Assembly (NCBI GenBank): GCA_036123585.1
Contig: JAZADN010000083.1
Coordinates: 1-15,664 of the forward strand
Length of the DNA stretch: 15,664 nt
Direction: 5' to 3'
Source: UBA9410 sp036123585
Lineage (GTDB): Bacteria; Actinomycetota; Acidimicrobiia; Acidimicrobiales; MedAcidi-G1
Shown here: one piece after another, positions 9,136 to 15,664 of the stretch
Layout: each line of letters opens with the position of its first letter
Numbering within the stretch: the stretch's first letter is position 1
The notes under the pieces: generated by a model
What the model saw: the letters and a program-made list of their open reading frames with translations, nothing else
What the model was told of the DNA's origin: nothing
Databases searched by the model: none
Translations under genes and position numbers: made by a program

Positions 9136-10728
9136 GTGCCCGCCCTCCCGAGCCGCCGTCCCCTCGCCGCGGTGGTGGCCGTCGGGATCCTCGCTGTACT
9201 GGCCGCCGGCGTCGTTCCCGCCCTAGCGGGCCCCTACGACGAAGAGATCGCCGCTGCCCGATCCGGGATCGCCGATCGTCAGACCACCATCGCCGAGGGT
9301 CACGCGCACATCGCTGACCTCGAGGCCCGCCTCGTCGACCTGGATCAGCAGATCGGCGAGGCTGAGGGACGCATCGGAATGGAGGACCACGAGTTGGCGC
9401 TCCTCCCGGTGCGCATTGAGTTGCTCGCCGACCGGTTCATCGAAGTCCTCGCCTCCCAGGATGAACCGACCACTCTCCAGCAGACCATGGCTGTAGATGC
9501 CTACGTCCGCAACGACGAACGGATCAACGACGTTCTCACCCAGTCGGCCCAGTTGACCGAGGACGGACTCGCCAACGTGCGGGACCGGATGCTGTACGAC
9601 TCGGTCATCGAGGAGGCTCAGCGTCGCATTGAGCTAGTCCGGGCCGAACTCCGCCTCACCGCCGAGGAAGTGGTCGGCCTCCGCTCCCTCGTCGACGCCG
9701 CCCAGTCCCGTCGGCAGGCTGAACTGGCGTCGCAATCCGACATCGAGGGGGCGAAACCCGCCGTGCGGACCGAGATCGAGGAGGTCCGGCGGCTCATAGC
9801 CGCTACCGAAACTGAGATCGACGGGTTGGAAGCCGAGATCCAACGGTTTGAACGCATGGCCATCACCCGAACATGGACCGGCGTTCAAGGCGAGGACGTC
9901 GGTCGGCCAGCTCTGGCCGTCAAGGTCGACAACGTCACCCGGGCACACCCCCAGTCAGGGGTGAACCAGGCCGACGTCGTGTACGAGGAGTTGGTGGAGG
10001 GCGGGGTAACCCGCCTGGTCGCCGTCTTCCAGTCGACGTCAGCCGACATGGTGGGGCCAGTCCGCTCGGCCCGAACCTCGGACCCGCCGTTGCTGGAGGG
10101 ATTCGATCGACCCCTCTTCTCCTACTCGGGTGCCAACCGGGGTACCCGCAGCATCCTGCGCCAGTCGACCCTGACCGATGTCGGATACAGCGCCCAAGAA
10201 TCGGACTATTGGCGGGACCGCTCCCGACGCCCACCGCACAACCTCTACACCGGCACCGACCGCCTGTGGGCCCACCACGCTGACCGCACCTCGGTGCCCC
10301 CGGCGCCTTTCGTCCACCGCTACCCCGGTCAGGCCCTCCACCCTGAGGCCAAGCCGGCCACCGGCGTCTCGATCGATTTCGGACTCACCGAGGTCGACTA
10401 CGACTGGAACGGCACCGGCTGGGCTCGCACCCACAACGAGAAGGCCCACGTCGATGCGGATGGGATCCGCATCGCCCCGGCCAACGTGGTGGTGCAGTTC
10501 ATCCGGTATGGCCGCTCGACAGCTGACCTGCGCTCTCCCGAGGCGATTACCGAGGGATCCGGCGAGGCTTGGCTGTTCACCGATGGACACGTGGTCCGTG
10601 GCCAGTGGCGCCGCCTCGACGCGTCCCGGCCGGCAACGTTCACCGCCAATGGCGAAGAGGTTCGCCTGTCGGTCGGGACCACGTGGGTCGCCCTGGCCAA
10701 GCAGGGAACTGCCGAGATTCGGGACTGA
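9136..10728 (+). CDS. Secreted coiled-coil protein with DUF3048 (YerB-like) domain
   Basis: Envelope protein of unknown function, 530 residues. From the GTG at 9136 it has basic residues (RR at 7-8), a hydrophobic core (10-30) and an ALA cleavage motif before G32, so it is probably secreted by Sec; there is no lipobox, unlike Bacillus YerB. Two long heptad-like helical stretches follow (about 35-105 and 155-242), separated by DAYVRNDERINDVLT (121-135). That layout resembles the N-terminal coiled coils of peptidoglycan hydrolases such as PcsB and RipA. The DUF3048 domain (about 255-525) starts with RPALAVKVDNVTRAHPQSG and includes GPVRSARTSD (307-316) and FSYSGANRGTRS. No NlpC/P60 or other hydrolase domain is present. 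A reading frame open upstream into mutM allows longer starts, but they would bury the signal peptide. Predicted site of action is the cell wall. Confidence 0.85.
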   Translation: MPALPSRRPLAAVVAVGILAVLAAGVVPALAGPYDEEIAAARSGIADRQTTIAEGHAHIADLEARLVDLDQQIGEAEGRIGMEDHELALLPVRIELLADRFIEVLASQDEPTTLQQTMAVDAYVRNDERINDVLTQSAQLTEDGLANVRDRMLYDSVIEEAQRRIELVRAELRLTAEEVVGLRSLVDAAQSRRQAELASQSDIEGAKPAVRTEIEEVRRLIAATETEIDGLEAEIQRFERMAITRTWTGVQGEDVGRPALAVKVDNVTRAHPQSGVNQADVVYEELVEGGVTRLVAVFQSTSADMVGPVRSARTSDPPLLEGFDRPLFSYSGANRGTRSILRQSTLTDVGYSAQESDYWRDRSRRPPHNLYTGTDRLWAHHADRTSVPPAPFVHRYPGQALHPEAKPATGVSIDFGLTEVDYDWNGTGWARTHNEKAHVDADGIRIAPANVVVQFIRYGRSTADLRSPEAITEGSGEAWLFTDGHVVRGQWRRLDASRPATFTANGEEVRLSVGTTWVALAKQGTAEIRD

Positions 10729-10758
10729 CTGGCCACCGTCTCCAACGGGGCGCGTTCC

Positions 10759-10781
10759 TTAGAGGCCTAATGGACCTCAAA
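10759..10781. terminator. Weak stem-loop at convergent gene ends
   Basis: GAGGCC-TAAT-GGACCTC (10762-10778) can fold with one bulged A, and flanking TT/AA could extend it past a mismatch. It sits between the DUF3048 gene and map, which converge, and overlaps the map stop. The stem is short and no strong T-run follows either way, so this is only a candidate bidirectional terminator. Confidence 0.2.
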
Positions 10782-11718
10782 CGGCGGCAGGGACGGCGAA
10801 GGTGTCGGCGGGCACCGTTCCGTCGGACGCCACGGTGAGCAGTTCCACGCCGTTGTCGGTGACTAGCACGGTGTGTTCGAATTGGGCCGTGCGACGGCCG
10901 TCGAGGGTTACTGCCGTCCAGTCGTCGTCCCATACCCCGCAAGCCGGATCACCGAGAGTCAGCATCGGTTCGACGGTGAACGTCATGCCGGGCACGAGGA
11001 CGGTGGACGCCCGCGGATCGTGGTAGTGCGGAATCTGCAGCCCACTGTGAAACTCGGTGCCGATGCCGTGGCCGATGAACTCGCGGACGATTCCAAGGCC
11101 GAGGCGGCGGGCGTGGCGGTCGCTGGCCCGCCCGATGGCGTGTACCGGCTGGCCGGGCGCCACCGCTGCGATCCCCTCGTCCATAGCCACCCTGGTCTCG
11201 GCCACCAGCATCCGATCGTGGTCAGCGAGATCCCCAACAGCGAAGGTGACCGACGTGTCACCGTGGACGCCGTCCAGGAAGATGGTCACGTCCACGTTGA
11301 CGATGTCACCGTCGGCCAGAGGGCGGCTGTCCGGGATGCCGTGACAGATCACCTCGTTGACCGAGGTGCAGACCGACTTGGGATAGCCACGGTAGTTCAG
11401 TGGACTGGGGTAGCCGCCTCGGGCGACGGTGGCCTCGTGGACGACCTCGTCCAGGTGGTCGGTGGTAACGCCGGGTCGGACCTCCTGTCCGACCTCAAGG
11501 AGGATCTCGGCAGCTGCCGTCCCGGCTCGACGCATCCGGTCCACCTCTTCGGGGGTGCGCAGCACCGACGACGAAGACTGGCCGGGATCGCCCGTCTCGG
11601 CATAGGGGGGGCGAACTATCGACGCAGGCACGGCCCGCGTCGGGCTCAGCAGACCCGGCCGGACTGGTGGCTCGGACCGGGGGCCGAGGGGTCCATGACG
11701 ACGCTTCCGTTTGGCCAC
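10777..11718 (-). CDS. map: Methionine aminopeptidase, type I, with N-terminal extension
   Basis: Removes the initiator methionine from nascent proteins. The 313 residues contain a pita-bread-fold catalytic domain (about 53-300) with the five metal ligands D143 (NVDVT), D154 (GDTS), H217 (GHGIG), E250 (VEP) and E281 (QFEHT), plus the substrate histidine H126 in ICHGIPD. The first 50 residues are a basic, proline-rich extension (KRKRR at 3-7, then several PxxP spacings up to RPPYAE), similar in position to the extension of mycobacterial MetAP1c, where it has been linked to ribosome binding; that role here is inference. GTG start at 11718 lies 6 bases after a TAGCAT box with no ribosome-binding site, indicating a leaderless mRNA. 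The short map-maoC gap suggests possible read-through from maoC as well. Confidence 0.95.
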   Translation of the reverse strand: MAKRKRRHGPLGPRSEPPVRPGLLSPTRAVPASIVRPPYAETGDPGQSSSSVLRTPEEVDRMRRAGTAAAEILLEVGQEVRPGVTTDHLDEVVHEATVARGGYPSPLNYRGYPKSVCTSVNEVICHGIPDSRPLADGDIVNVDVTIFLDGVHGDTSVTFAVGDLADHDRMLVAETRVAMDEGIAAVAPGQPVHAIGRASDRHARRLGLGIVREFIGHGIGTEFHSGLQIPHYHDPRASTVLVPGMTFTVEPMLTLGDPACGVWDDDWTAVTLDGRRTAQFEHTVLVTDNGVELLTVASDGTVPADTFAVPAAV

Positions 11719-11724
11719 TCAGCG

Positions 11725-11730
11725 ATGCTA
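11725..11730 (-). promoter_or_regulatory. -10 box TAGCAT for map (leaderless)
   Basis: On the minus strand TAGCAT is followed by CGCTGA and then the GTG start of map. It lies in the 82-base gap after maoC, so map can be transcribed independently of maoC. Confidence 0.55.
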
Positions 11731-11800
11731 ACGGTGAACCCACCGGGGCTCCGGTTCGGAGGATCCGACAATCTCCCAACTCCGGCCGGAATCGGAACGG

Positions 11801-12256
11801 TCAGCGCAAGAAGCGGCTGACCGAATCGACGACGCAGGCGGGTCGATCCGACCCCTCGACCTCGACGGTAAGGCGGATCACCGCCTGGACGCCGCCCGAC
11901 ACCTCGTCGACCGAGACCAGCTCGCCTCCTGCTCGGATCCTCGATCCCACCACTACTGGCGAAGGGAAGCGGACCTTCTCGGTGCCGTAGTTAATTCCCA
12001 TCGAGACGCCGTAGACCTGCACGATCTCGGGCAGGAACTGGTTGGTCATGGACAGCGTCAAGTAGCCGTGGGCGATGGTGGCTCCGAACGGCCCAGCAGC
12101 CGCCTTCTCCGGGTCCACATGGATCCACTGGTGATCACCGGTGGCCTCCGCAAACAGGTCGATACGGGCCTGGTCGACCACTACCCAACCACTATGGCCG
12201 AGGTGGGTGCCGACGGCGGCGGCTAGGTCGTCGGGGCTATCGAAGACGGTGGTCAT
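11801..12256 (-). CDS. MaoC-like (R)-specific enoyl-CoA hydratase/dehydratase
   Basis: Hot-dog-fold protein of the MaoC/NodN type, 151 residues, expected to hydrate trans-2-enoyl-CoA to (R)-3-hydroxyacyl-CoA or act on a related acyl thioester. The catalytic signature is FAEATGDHQWIHVD (35-48) with D41 and H46, followed by GPFGATIAHGYLTLS (55-69) with the conserved AHGYL. The length is normal for a single hot-dog unit. ATG at 12256 is preceded 7 bases upstream by TAGTGT; the 35-codon open extension to 12361 is therefore rejected. It is divergent from a crotonase-fold gene with a 66-base gap, so the two acyl-CoA genes may share regulation. The physiological substrate is not evident. Confidence 0.9.
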   Translation of the reverse strand: MTTVFDSPDDLAAAVGTHLGHSGWVVVDQARIDLFAEATGDHQWIHVDPEKAAAGPFGATIAHGYLTLSMTNQFLPEIVQVYGVSMGINYGTEKVRFPSPVVVGSRIRAGGELVSVDEVSGGVQAVIRLTVEVEGSDRPACVVDSVSRFLR

Positions 12257-12263
12257 GAAGACG

Positions 12264-12269
12264 ACACTA
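12264..12269 (-). promoter_or_regulatory. -10 box TAGTGT for the maoC-like gene (leaderless)
   Basis: On the minus strand TAGTGT ends 7 bases before the ATG, with no Shine-Dalgarno sequence between. It supports 12256 over the longer open frame. Confidence 0.55.
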
Positions 12270-12306
12270 CGCTCGGCGACTCCGACCAGCCGATCCGGGA
12301 CCCACC

Positions 12307-12314
12307 GGGAAGGG
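12307..12314 (+). promoter_or_regulatory. Strong Shine-Dalgarno GGGAAGGG before the crotonase gene
   Basis: A purine-rich GGGAAGGG ends 8 bases before the ATG at 12323. This is one of the few clear ribosome-binding sites in the window and marks the gene as having a leadered mRNA, in contrast to the maoC-like gene it faces away from. Confidence 0.55.
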
Positions 12315-12322
12315 CGACGACG

Positions 12323-13099
12323 ATGGCCGAGACTGGAGACACCGCAACGGGCCGGGTCCACCTAGCCGTCGACGGGCCGGTGGCCACACTGGTTATCGAC
12401 GATCCGGACAGACGCAACGCCTTGGGGATCGACATGTACGCCGCGGTCCCCGGCCTGGTCGCCGAGGCGACAGCCAATGAGGCCGTGCGGGTCCTCGTGG
12501 TCCGGGGAGCCGGCGAGGATGCGTTTGCCGCCGGATCGAACATCACCGAGTTCCGCGAGCACCGACTCGGCGAGGCCCACCGCTACTACGACCAGGTGGA
12601 ACGAGCTGCTGCTGAAGCCTTGGCCGGTGCCTCCGTCCCCGTGGTGGCCGCCATCCGGGGGGCCTGCATGGGCGGTGGCCTCGGACTCGCCCTGTGCGCC
12701 GACCTCCGCTACGCGGCCGACGACGCCCTGCTCTCCGTGCCTCCGGGACGGCTCGGCGTCGGTTATCCCGTCGACGCGGCGAAGCGTCTCGCCGGTGTGG
12801 TGGGACGGGCGACAGCCACGGAGATGCTCCTCACCGCCCGTCAGATCGATGCCACCGAGGCCCTGAGGATCGGCCTCGTCCACGAGGTGGTGTCGGCCGA
12901 TGAGTTGGACCGGGTGGTGGCCAGCAGGTGCGCCACCATCGCCTCGTTGGCACCGATGACCCTGCGCGCCGCCCGAGCCGCCCTAGCCGGCCATCCCGAC
13001 TCCGATGACCTCGCCGACGCCTGCTTCCACAGCGAGGACCTCCGCGAAGGCCTCAACGCCTTCGAGTCCGGCCGTCGACCGGAGTTCCACGGTCGATGA
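12323..13099 (+). CDS. Crotonase-superfamily protein lacking the hydratase glutamates
   Basis: Enoyl-CoA hydratase/isomerase-fold protein, 258 residues. The CoA-binding and oxyanion-hole regions are visible: NALGIDMY (32-39), FAAGSNITEF (68-77) and RGACMGGGLGLALCADLRYA (112-131). In rat crotonase the two catalytic glutamates fall in the GGGCEL and PEI segments. Here the matching positions appear to be Gly121 (GGGLGL) and Pro141 (VPPGRLG), so ordinary enoyl-CoA hydration is doubtful; a decarboxylase, isomerase, hydrolase or other crotonase chemistry is possible. The C-terminal helix carries SEDLREGLNAFESGRRPEF (237-255), usual for the family. The start is set by a GGGAAGGG ribosome site. It overlaps the next gene through ATGA and is divergent from a MaoC-like gene, hinting at linked acyl-CoA metabolism. 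Confidence 0.88.
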   Translation: MAETGDTATGRVHLAVDGPVATLVIDDPDRRNALGIDMYAAVPGLVAEATANEAVRVLVVRGAGEDAFAAGSNITEFREHRLGEAHRYYDQVERAAAEALAGASVPVVAAIRGACMGGGLGLALCADLRYAADDALLSVPPGRLGVGYPVDAAKRLAGVVGRATATEMLLTARQIDATEALRIGLVHEVVSADELDRVVASRCATIASLAPMTLRAARAALAGHPDSDDLADACFHSEDLREGLNAFESGRRPEFHGR

Positions 13100-13794
13100 C
13101 GGCGAGGGCTCCCTTCTCGCGGGCCGTGGCCCTGGCTGCCGGCCTGATCCTGATGTGGCTGGCCTTCGACCAACACGTGGGGGGCCGCCGCGTCAGCCGC
13201 GGGCTGGCGGCCAATGGACGTCACCGCCTGAGGACCATGCACCGGGCCCACCCCGTGCGGGCGGGAGAGACGGTATTCCTCGGCGACAGCATCACATTCG
13301 ACGGTGACTGGGCGGCCGCCTTCGATCACCTCCGTGTCCGCAACCGGGGCATCGGCTGGGATACCACCGACGACCTCCTCGAACGCCTCGACGACTCGCT
13401 GGACGGCCCCCCGGCCACCGTCGTACTGATGATCGGCACCAACGACCTGCCACTTGGCATCCCTCACGCGAAGACGGTGCGGAACGTGTCGCTGGTCCTG
13501 GACCGGATCGCCGAGGCGGCACCTGAGGCCCTGGTGGTGGTCCAGTCGGTGCTTCCCCGGACCGACCGCTACCACCCGTTGGTCGCCCCCCTCAACCGGG
13601 CCCTGACCCGGGTGTGCGCCGATCGCGACCTGACCTTCGTCGACCACACCGACCGGTTCGCCGGATCAGACGGTCGCCTCGACCCGGCGTTGCACGACGA
13701 CGGCATTCACCCGAACGGCGCCGGGCACCAGGCCCTCGCCGCCAGCCTCGCATCTGTGCTCAGGCCACCGACGCCCCCAACAGGCCACCGATGA
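13096..13794 (+). CDS. Membrane-anchored SGNH/GDSL hydrolase
   Basis: Esterase/lipase-type SGNH hydrolase, 232 residues. The four blocks are present: GDSIT with nucleophile S65, NRGIGWDTT with G85, GTNDL with N116, and DDGIHPNGAGH with D202 and H205. A hydrophobic segment (10-24) after a short basic start is an uncleaved signal anchor or signal peptide, so the enzyme probably acts outside the membrane on lipid, sugar-ester or polymer acyl groups; the substrate cannot be read off. Its ATG shares ATGA with the stop of the crotonase gene, so translation is coupled. Its 3' end overlaps the convergent VIT-family gene by 35 bases, which encode the low-complexity tail PPTPPTGHR. Confidence 0.9.
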   Translation: MTARAPFSRAVALAAGLILMWLAFDQHVGGRRVSRGLAANGRHRLRTMHRAHPVRAGETVFLGDSITFDGDWAAAFDHLRVRNRGIGWDTTDDLLERLDDSLDGPPATVVLMIGTNDLPLGIPHAKTVRNVSLVLDRIAEAAPEALVVVQSVLPRTDRYHPLVAPLNRALTRVCADRDLTFVDHTDRFAGSDGRLDPALHDDGIHPNGAGHQALAASLASVLRPPTPPTGHR

Positions 13795-14488
13795 GGTAGG
13801 TGGCCAGGCACGACCCAGCCGCCACCAGCATCTGGCGAAGGGCCGTGCGCCATGCCGACCGCTCGGTGAGGCGGGCCAGGAGCAGGCCCACCGAGGCCGC
13901 CGCCCCGACGCCGAGGCCGGCCGAGGCCCACACGGCACTGTTGCCGGACCCGGATAGCCACGGCACCAGCGGGATGAACGCACCCAGGGCAAAGGCCCAG
14001 AAGCTGGCCGTCGCGGCACCCAGCGGGCTACCCAGCTGGTTGGGGTCCACGCCAAGCTCTTCCCGGGCGTGCACGTCGAGCGCCACTTCGGGATCGGACA
14101 TCAGTTCGGCAGCCACCCGGTCGGCCTGTTCAGGATCGAGGCCCCGCTCCACGTAGATGGCGGCCAGTTCGGCAGTCTCAGCCACCGGGTTCTCGGCGAT
14201 GGATGTGCGCTCGATCTCCAACTCGCGCTCCACTAGCTCAGCCTGGGCCTTGATCGACACGTACTCGCCGGCAGCCATGGACACCGCCCCGGCTAGGAGG
14301 CCCGAGACCCCGGCCACCCGCACGAGCGCCGCGTCGGTGCTGGCTCCGGCCATGCCCAGAATCAACGCCACATTGGAGACCAGACCGTCGCTGACCCCAA
14401 AGACCGCGGCCCGGGCGGCACCCCCCTGAACGTCACGATGGCGATGCACCCGCCCCTTCATCGACGGTCCACCGTGGTCGGCACTCAC
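13760..14488 (-). CDS. VIT1/CCC1-family Fe2+/Mn2+ transporter
   Basis: Vacuolar-iron-transporter family membrane protein, 242 residues, which in bacteria exports or sequesters iron or manganese. The N terminus is cytoplasmic and His/Arg-rich (KGRVHRHRDV), followed by TM1 AVFGVSDGLVSNVALILGMA (28-47) with the conserved Asp34, TM2 (about 58-76) with SMAAGEYVS (M71, E75), a Glu-rich cytoplasmic helical region (80-150, with several Glu typical of the metal-binding domain), and three more membrane segments (about 157-178, 186-206 and 217-240). GTG at 14488 is chosen because it lies 7 bases after a TAGGGT box; the open frame to 14635 would add a proline/glycine-rich tail running into the divergent gene. 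The 3' end overlaps the SGNH hydrolase gene by 35 bases. Confidence 0.92.
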   Translation of the reverse strand: MSADHGGPSMKGRVHRHRDVQGGAARAAVFGVSDGLVSNVALILGMAGASTDAALVRVAGVSGLLAGAVSMAAGEYVSIKAQAELVERELEIERTSIAENPVAETAELAAIYVERGLDPEQADRVAAELMSDPEVALDVHAREELGVDPNQLGSPLGAATASFWAFALGAFIPLVPWLSGSGNSAVWASAGLGVGAAASVGLLLARLTERSAWRTALRQMLVAAGSCLATYLIGGLLGASVA

Positions 14489-14495
14489 CCAGCCG

Positions 14496-14501
14496 ACCCT
14501 A
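14496..14501 (-). promoter_or_regulatory. -10 box TAGGGT for the VIT-family gene (leaderless)
   Basis: On the minus strand TAGGGT ends 7 bases before the GTG start. The same hexamer serves the divergent gene at 14566-14571. Confidence 0.55.
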
Positions 14502-14565
14502 CTTCCCACCCCCGAGCCGACCGGCCGAGTCACCGGACCTGATCCGGGAGTGGTGTCGCACCCCC

Positions 14566-14571
14566 TAGGGT
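14566..14571 (+). promoter_or_regulatory. -10 box TAGGGT for the epimerase-like gene (leaderless)
   Basis: TAGGGT ends 8 bases before the ATG at 14580, with a T-rich TTTCGGCT between and no Shine-Dalgarno run. No good -35 is visible about 17 bases further upstream. Confidence 0.5.
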
Positions 14572-14579
14572 TTTCGGCT

Positions 14580-15664
14580 ATGCCACCCCCCTCCGACCAA
14601 CCCACCGCGCTCATCGTCGGAGGCACCGGACCCACCGGACCATCGATCGTCCGGGGCCTCGAGGACCGAGGCCTTCAGGTCACCCTGTTCCACACCGGGC
14701 GTCACGAACTGGACGAGGTGGGCCATGTTGAGCACCTTCACGGAGACCCGTTCTCACCCGAGGGCATCGCTGACACGCTTGGCGATCGCACCTTCGACGT
14801 GGTGGTCGCCTGCTATGGCCGCCTCCGAGCCCTCGCCGAGCACCTATCTGGCCGCTGCGGTCGGTTTGTGTCCGTCGGCGGCGTACCCGCCTACCGCGGC
14901 TACTTCGATCCGACTCGCTTCGAGCCGGCAGGTCTGCCCGTACCGACGGCCGAGGGCGCTCCCCTGTCCACCGCCGATGACGACGGCAAGAGTTACCGGG
15001 TGGCCCGCACCGAGGAGTTGTTGTTCGAGCACCAGCCGACGGCCATCCACCTCCGCTACCCATTCGTCTACGGACCCCGCCAGATCGCACCGCTGGAATG
15101 GAGCATCGTCCGCCGGGTCCTCGATGATCGGCCGTCCATCATCGTCCCCGAGGCCGGCCTCATGGCCGAGACCCGGTCGTACAGCGAGAACGCTGCCCAC
15201 GTGGTGCTGTTAGCCGTGGACACACCGGCCGCCAGCGGCCGGGCCTTCAACGTGGGTGACGAGGAGGCGCTAACCAACGCTCAGCGCATCCAGTTGATCT
15301 GCGCCGAATTGGGCCGTGACATCGAGATCGTCGGCATGCCCACCCATCTGGCCCTTCCGGCCCGCCCCCTCATGATGCAGGTCGAACCCGGCCACCGAAT
15401 CCTCGACTTGTCAGCCACCCGCGATGTGCTCGGCTACCGAGACCTGGTGCCGGCCCGCACCGCGGTGGGTATAGCCACCAGATGGCTGGCCGAGAACCCG
15501 CTGGAGCCCGGCGGAACGGCGGAACGGATCCTCGAGGACCCCTTCGACTACGGGAGGGAGGACCGGCTACTCCAGTGGTGGCGGGACGCCACTGCGGATC
15601 CGCCCGACCTCAACTACCCAGAAGAGCCCGGGTACGGCGCCTACTACAGCGGCCCGGGGACTAG
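14580..15664 (+). CDS. NAD(P)-dependent epimerase/dehydratase-like SDR, 3' partial
   Basis: Extended or atypical short-chain dehydrogenase/reductase. The frame from the ATG at 14580 stays open for 361 codons to the window edge, so the C terminus is missing. The Rossmann dinucleotide motif is IVGGTGPTGPSIV (12-24) with GGTGPTG at 14-20. FVSVGGVPAYRGY (96-108) corresponds to the strand carrying the catalytic Ser/Thr. The active-site YxxxK appears as Y139-R-V-A-R143, with Arg in place of Lys. RYPFVYGPRQ (159-168) and AFNVGDEEALTNAQ (222-235) match the substrate side of nucleoside-diphosphate-sugar epimerase-like proteins. The last third (about 310-361) is acidic and aromatic, including PFDYGRED and NYPEEPGYGAYY. 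Because of the Lys change it may be a non-catalytic or RNA/ligand-binding SDR. It has its own leaderless promoter, divergent from the VIT-family gene. Confidence 0.85.
   Translation, partial: MPPPSDQPTALIVGGTGPTGPSIVRGLEDRGLQVTLFHTGRHELDEVGHVEHLHGDPFSPEGIADTLGDRTFDVVVACYGRLRALAEHLSGRCGRFVSVGGVPAYRGYFDPTRFEPAGLPVPTAEGAPLSTADDDGKSYRVARTEELLFEHQPTAIHLRYPFVYGPRQIAPLEWSIVRRVLDDRPSIIVPEAGLMAETRSYSENAAHVVLLAVDTPAASGRAFNVGDEEALTNAQRIQLICAELGRDIEIVGMPTHLALPARPLMMQVEPGHRILDLSATRDVLGYRDLVPARTAVGIATRWLAENPLEPGGTAERILEDPFDYGREDRLLQWWRDATADPPDLNYPEEPGYGAYYSGPGT

Noticed and set aside
10873..11820. 315-codon open frame on the plus strand opposite map
   Set aside because: Fully antisense to map, whose metal ligands are all intact; no motif in the antisense translation.
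12257..12361. 35-codon upstream extension of the MaoC-like protein
   Set aside because: It overlaps the divergent crotonase start and the TAGTGT box; ATG at 12256 gives the normal family length.
14489..14635. 49-codon upstream extension of the VIT-family protein
   Set aside because: It would run into the divergent epimerase-like gene and across its own TAGGGT box; residues are low complexity, and GTG at 14488 fits the leaderless spacing.

Overview
This GC-rich window looks like chromosomal DNA of a high-GC actinobacterium. A marine or freshwater Acidimicrobiia-type lineage is my best guess, at moderate confidence and from memory of family resemblance only. Clues are an actinobacterial-style topoisomerase IV pair, a ferrochelatase with a C-terminal cysteine cluster, a type I methionine aminopeptidase with a proline-rich N-terminal extension, and starts that sit 6-8 bases after a TANNNT box, as in leaderless actinobacterial mRNAs. 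I see no transposase, integrase, phage gene, CRISPR array, tRNA or rRNA, and no gene-free stretch longer than about 120 bases.

Layout. (1) 10-6860, plus strand: ferrochelatase (hemH), a 104-residue unknown protein, a 117-base gap with two small inverted repeats, topoisomerase IV genes parC and parE 2 bases apart, then a RecB-family PD-(D/E)XK nuclease with four cysteines. (2) 6916-8087, minus strand: an orphan ParA-type ATPase whose stop overlaps the start of a small protein with one C-terminal membrane segment. (3) 8189-10728, plus strand: formamidopyrimidine-DNA glycosylase (mutM), divergent from the ParA gene, then a secreted coiled-coil/DUF3048 protein. (4) 10777-12256, minus strand: methionine aminopeptidase (map) and a MaoC-like dehydratase, each apparently with its own promoter. 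(5) 12323-13794, plus strand: a crotonase-fold protein and a membrane-anchored SGNH hydrolase with overlapping stop and start. (6) 13760-14488, minus strand: a VIT1/CCC1-type Fe/Mn transporter whose 3' end overlaps the SGNH hydrolase gene by 35 bases. (7) 14580 to the window end, plus strand: an NAD-dependent epimerase-like SDR, cut off by the window edge.

Most of this is housekeeping: haem synthesis, chromosome decatenation, DNA repair, protein N-terminal processing, acyl-CoA chemistry and metal storage. I found no clear new multi-gene system. The best leads are: a shared leaderless promoter layout in front of seven genes; the two-gene ParA plus membrane-protein unit with no parB in view; the fusion of a peptidoglycan-hydrolase-like coiled coil to DUF3048; and a crotonase lacking both hydratase glutamates. 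Functional calls are by motif reading, without database searches.
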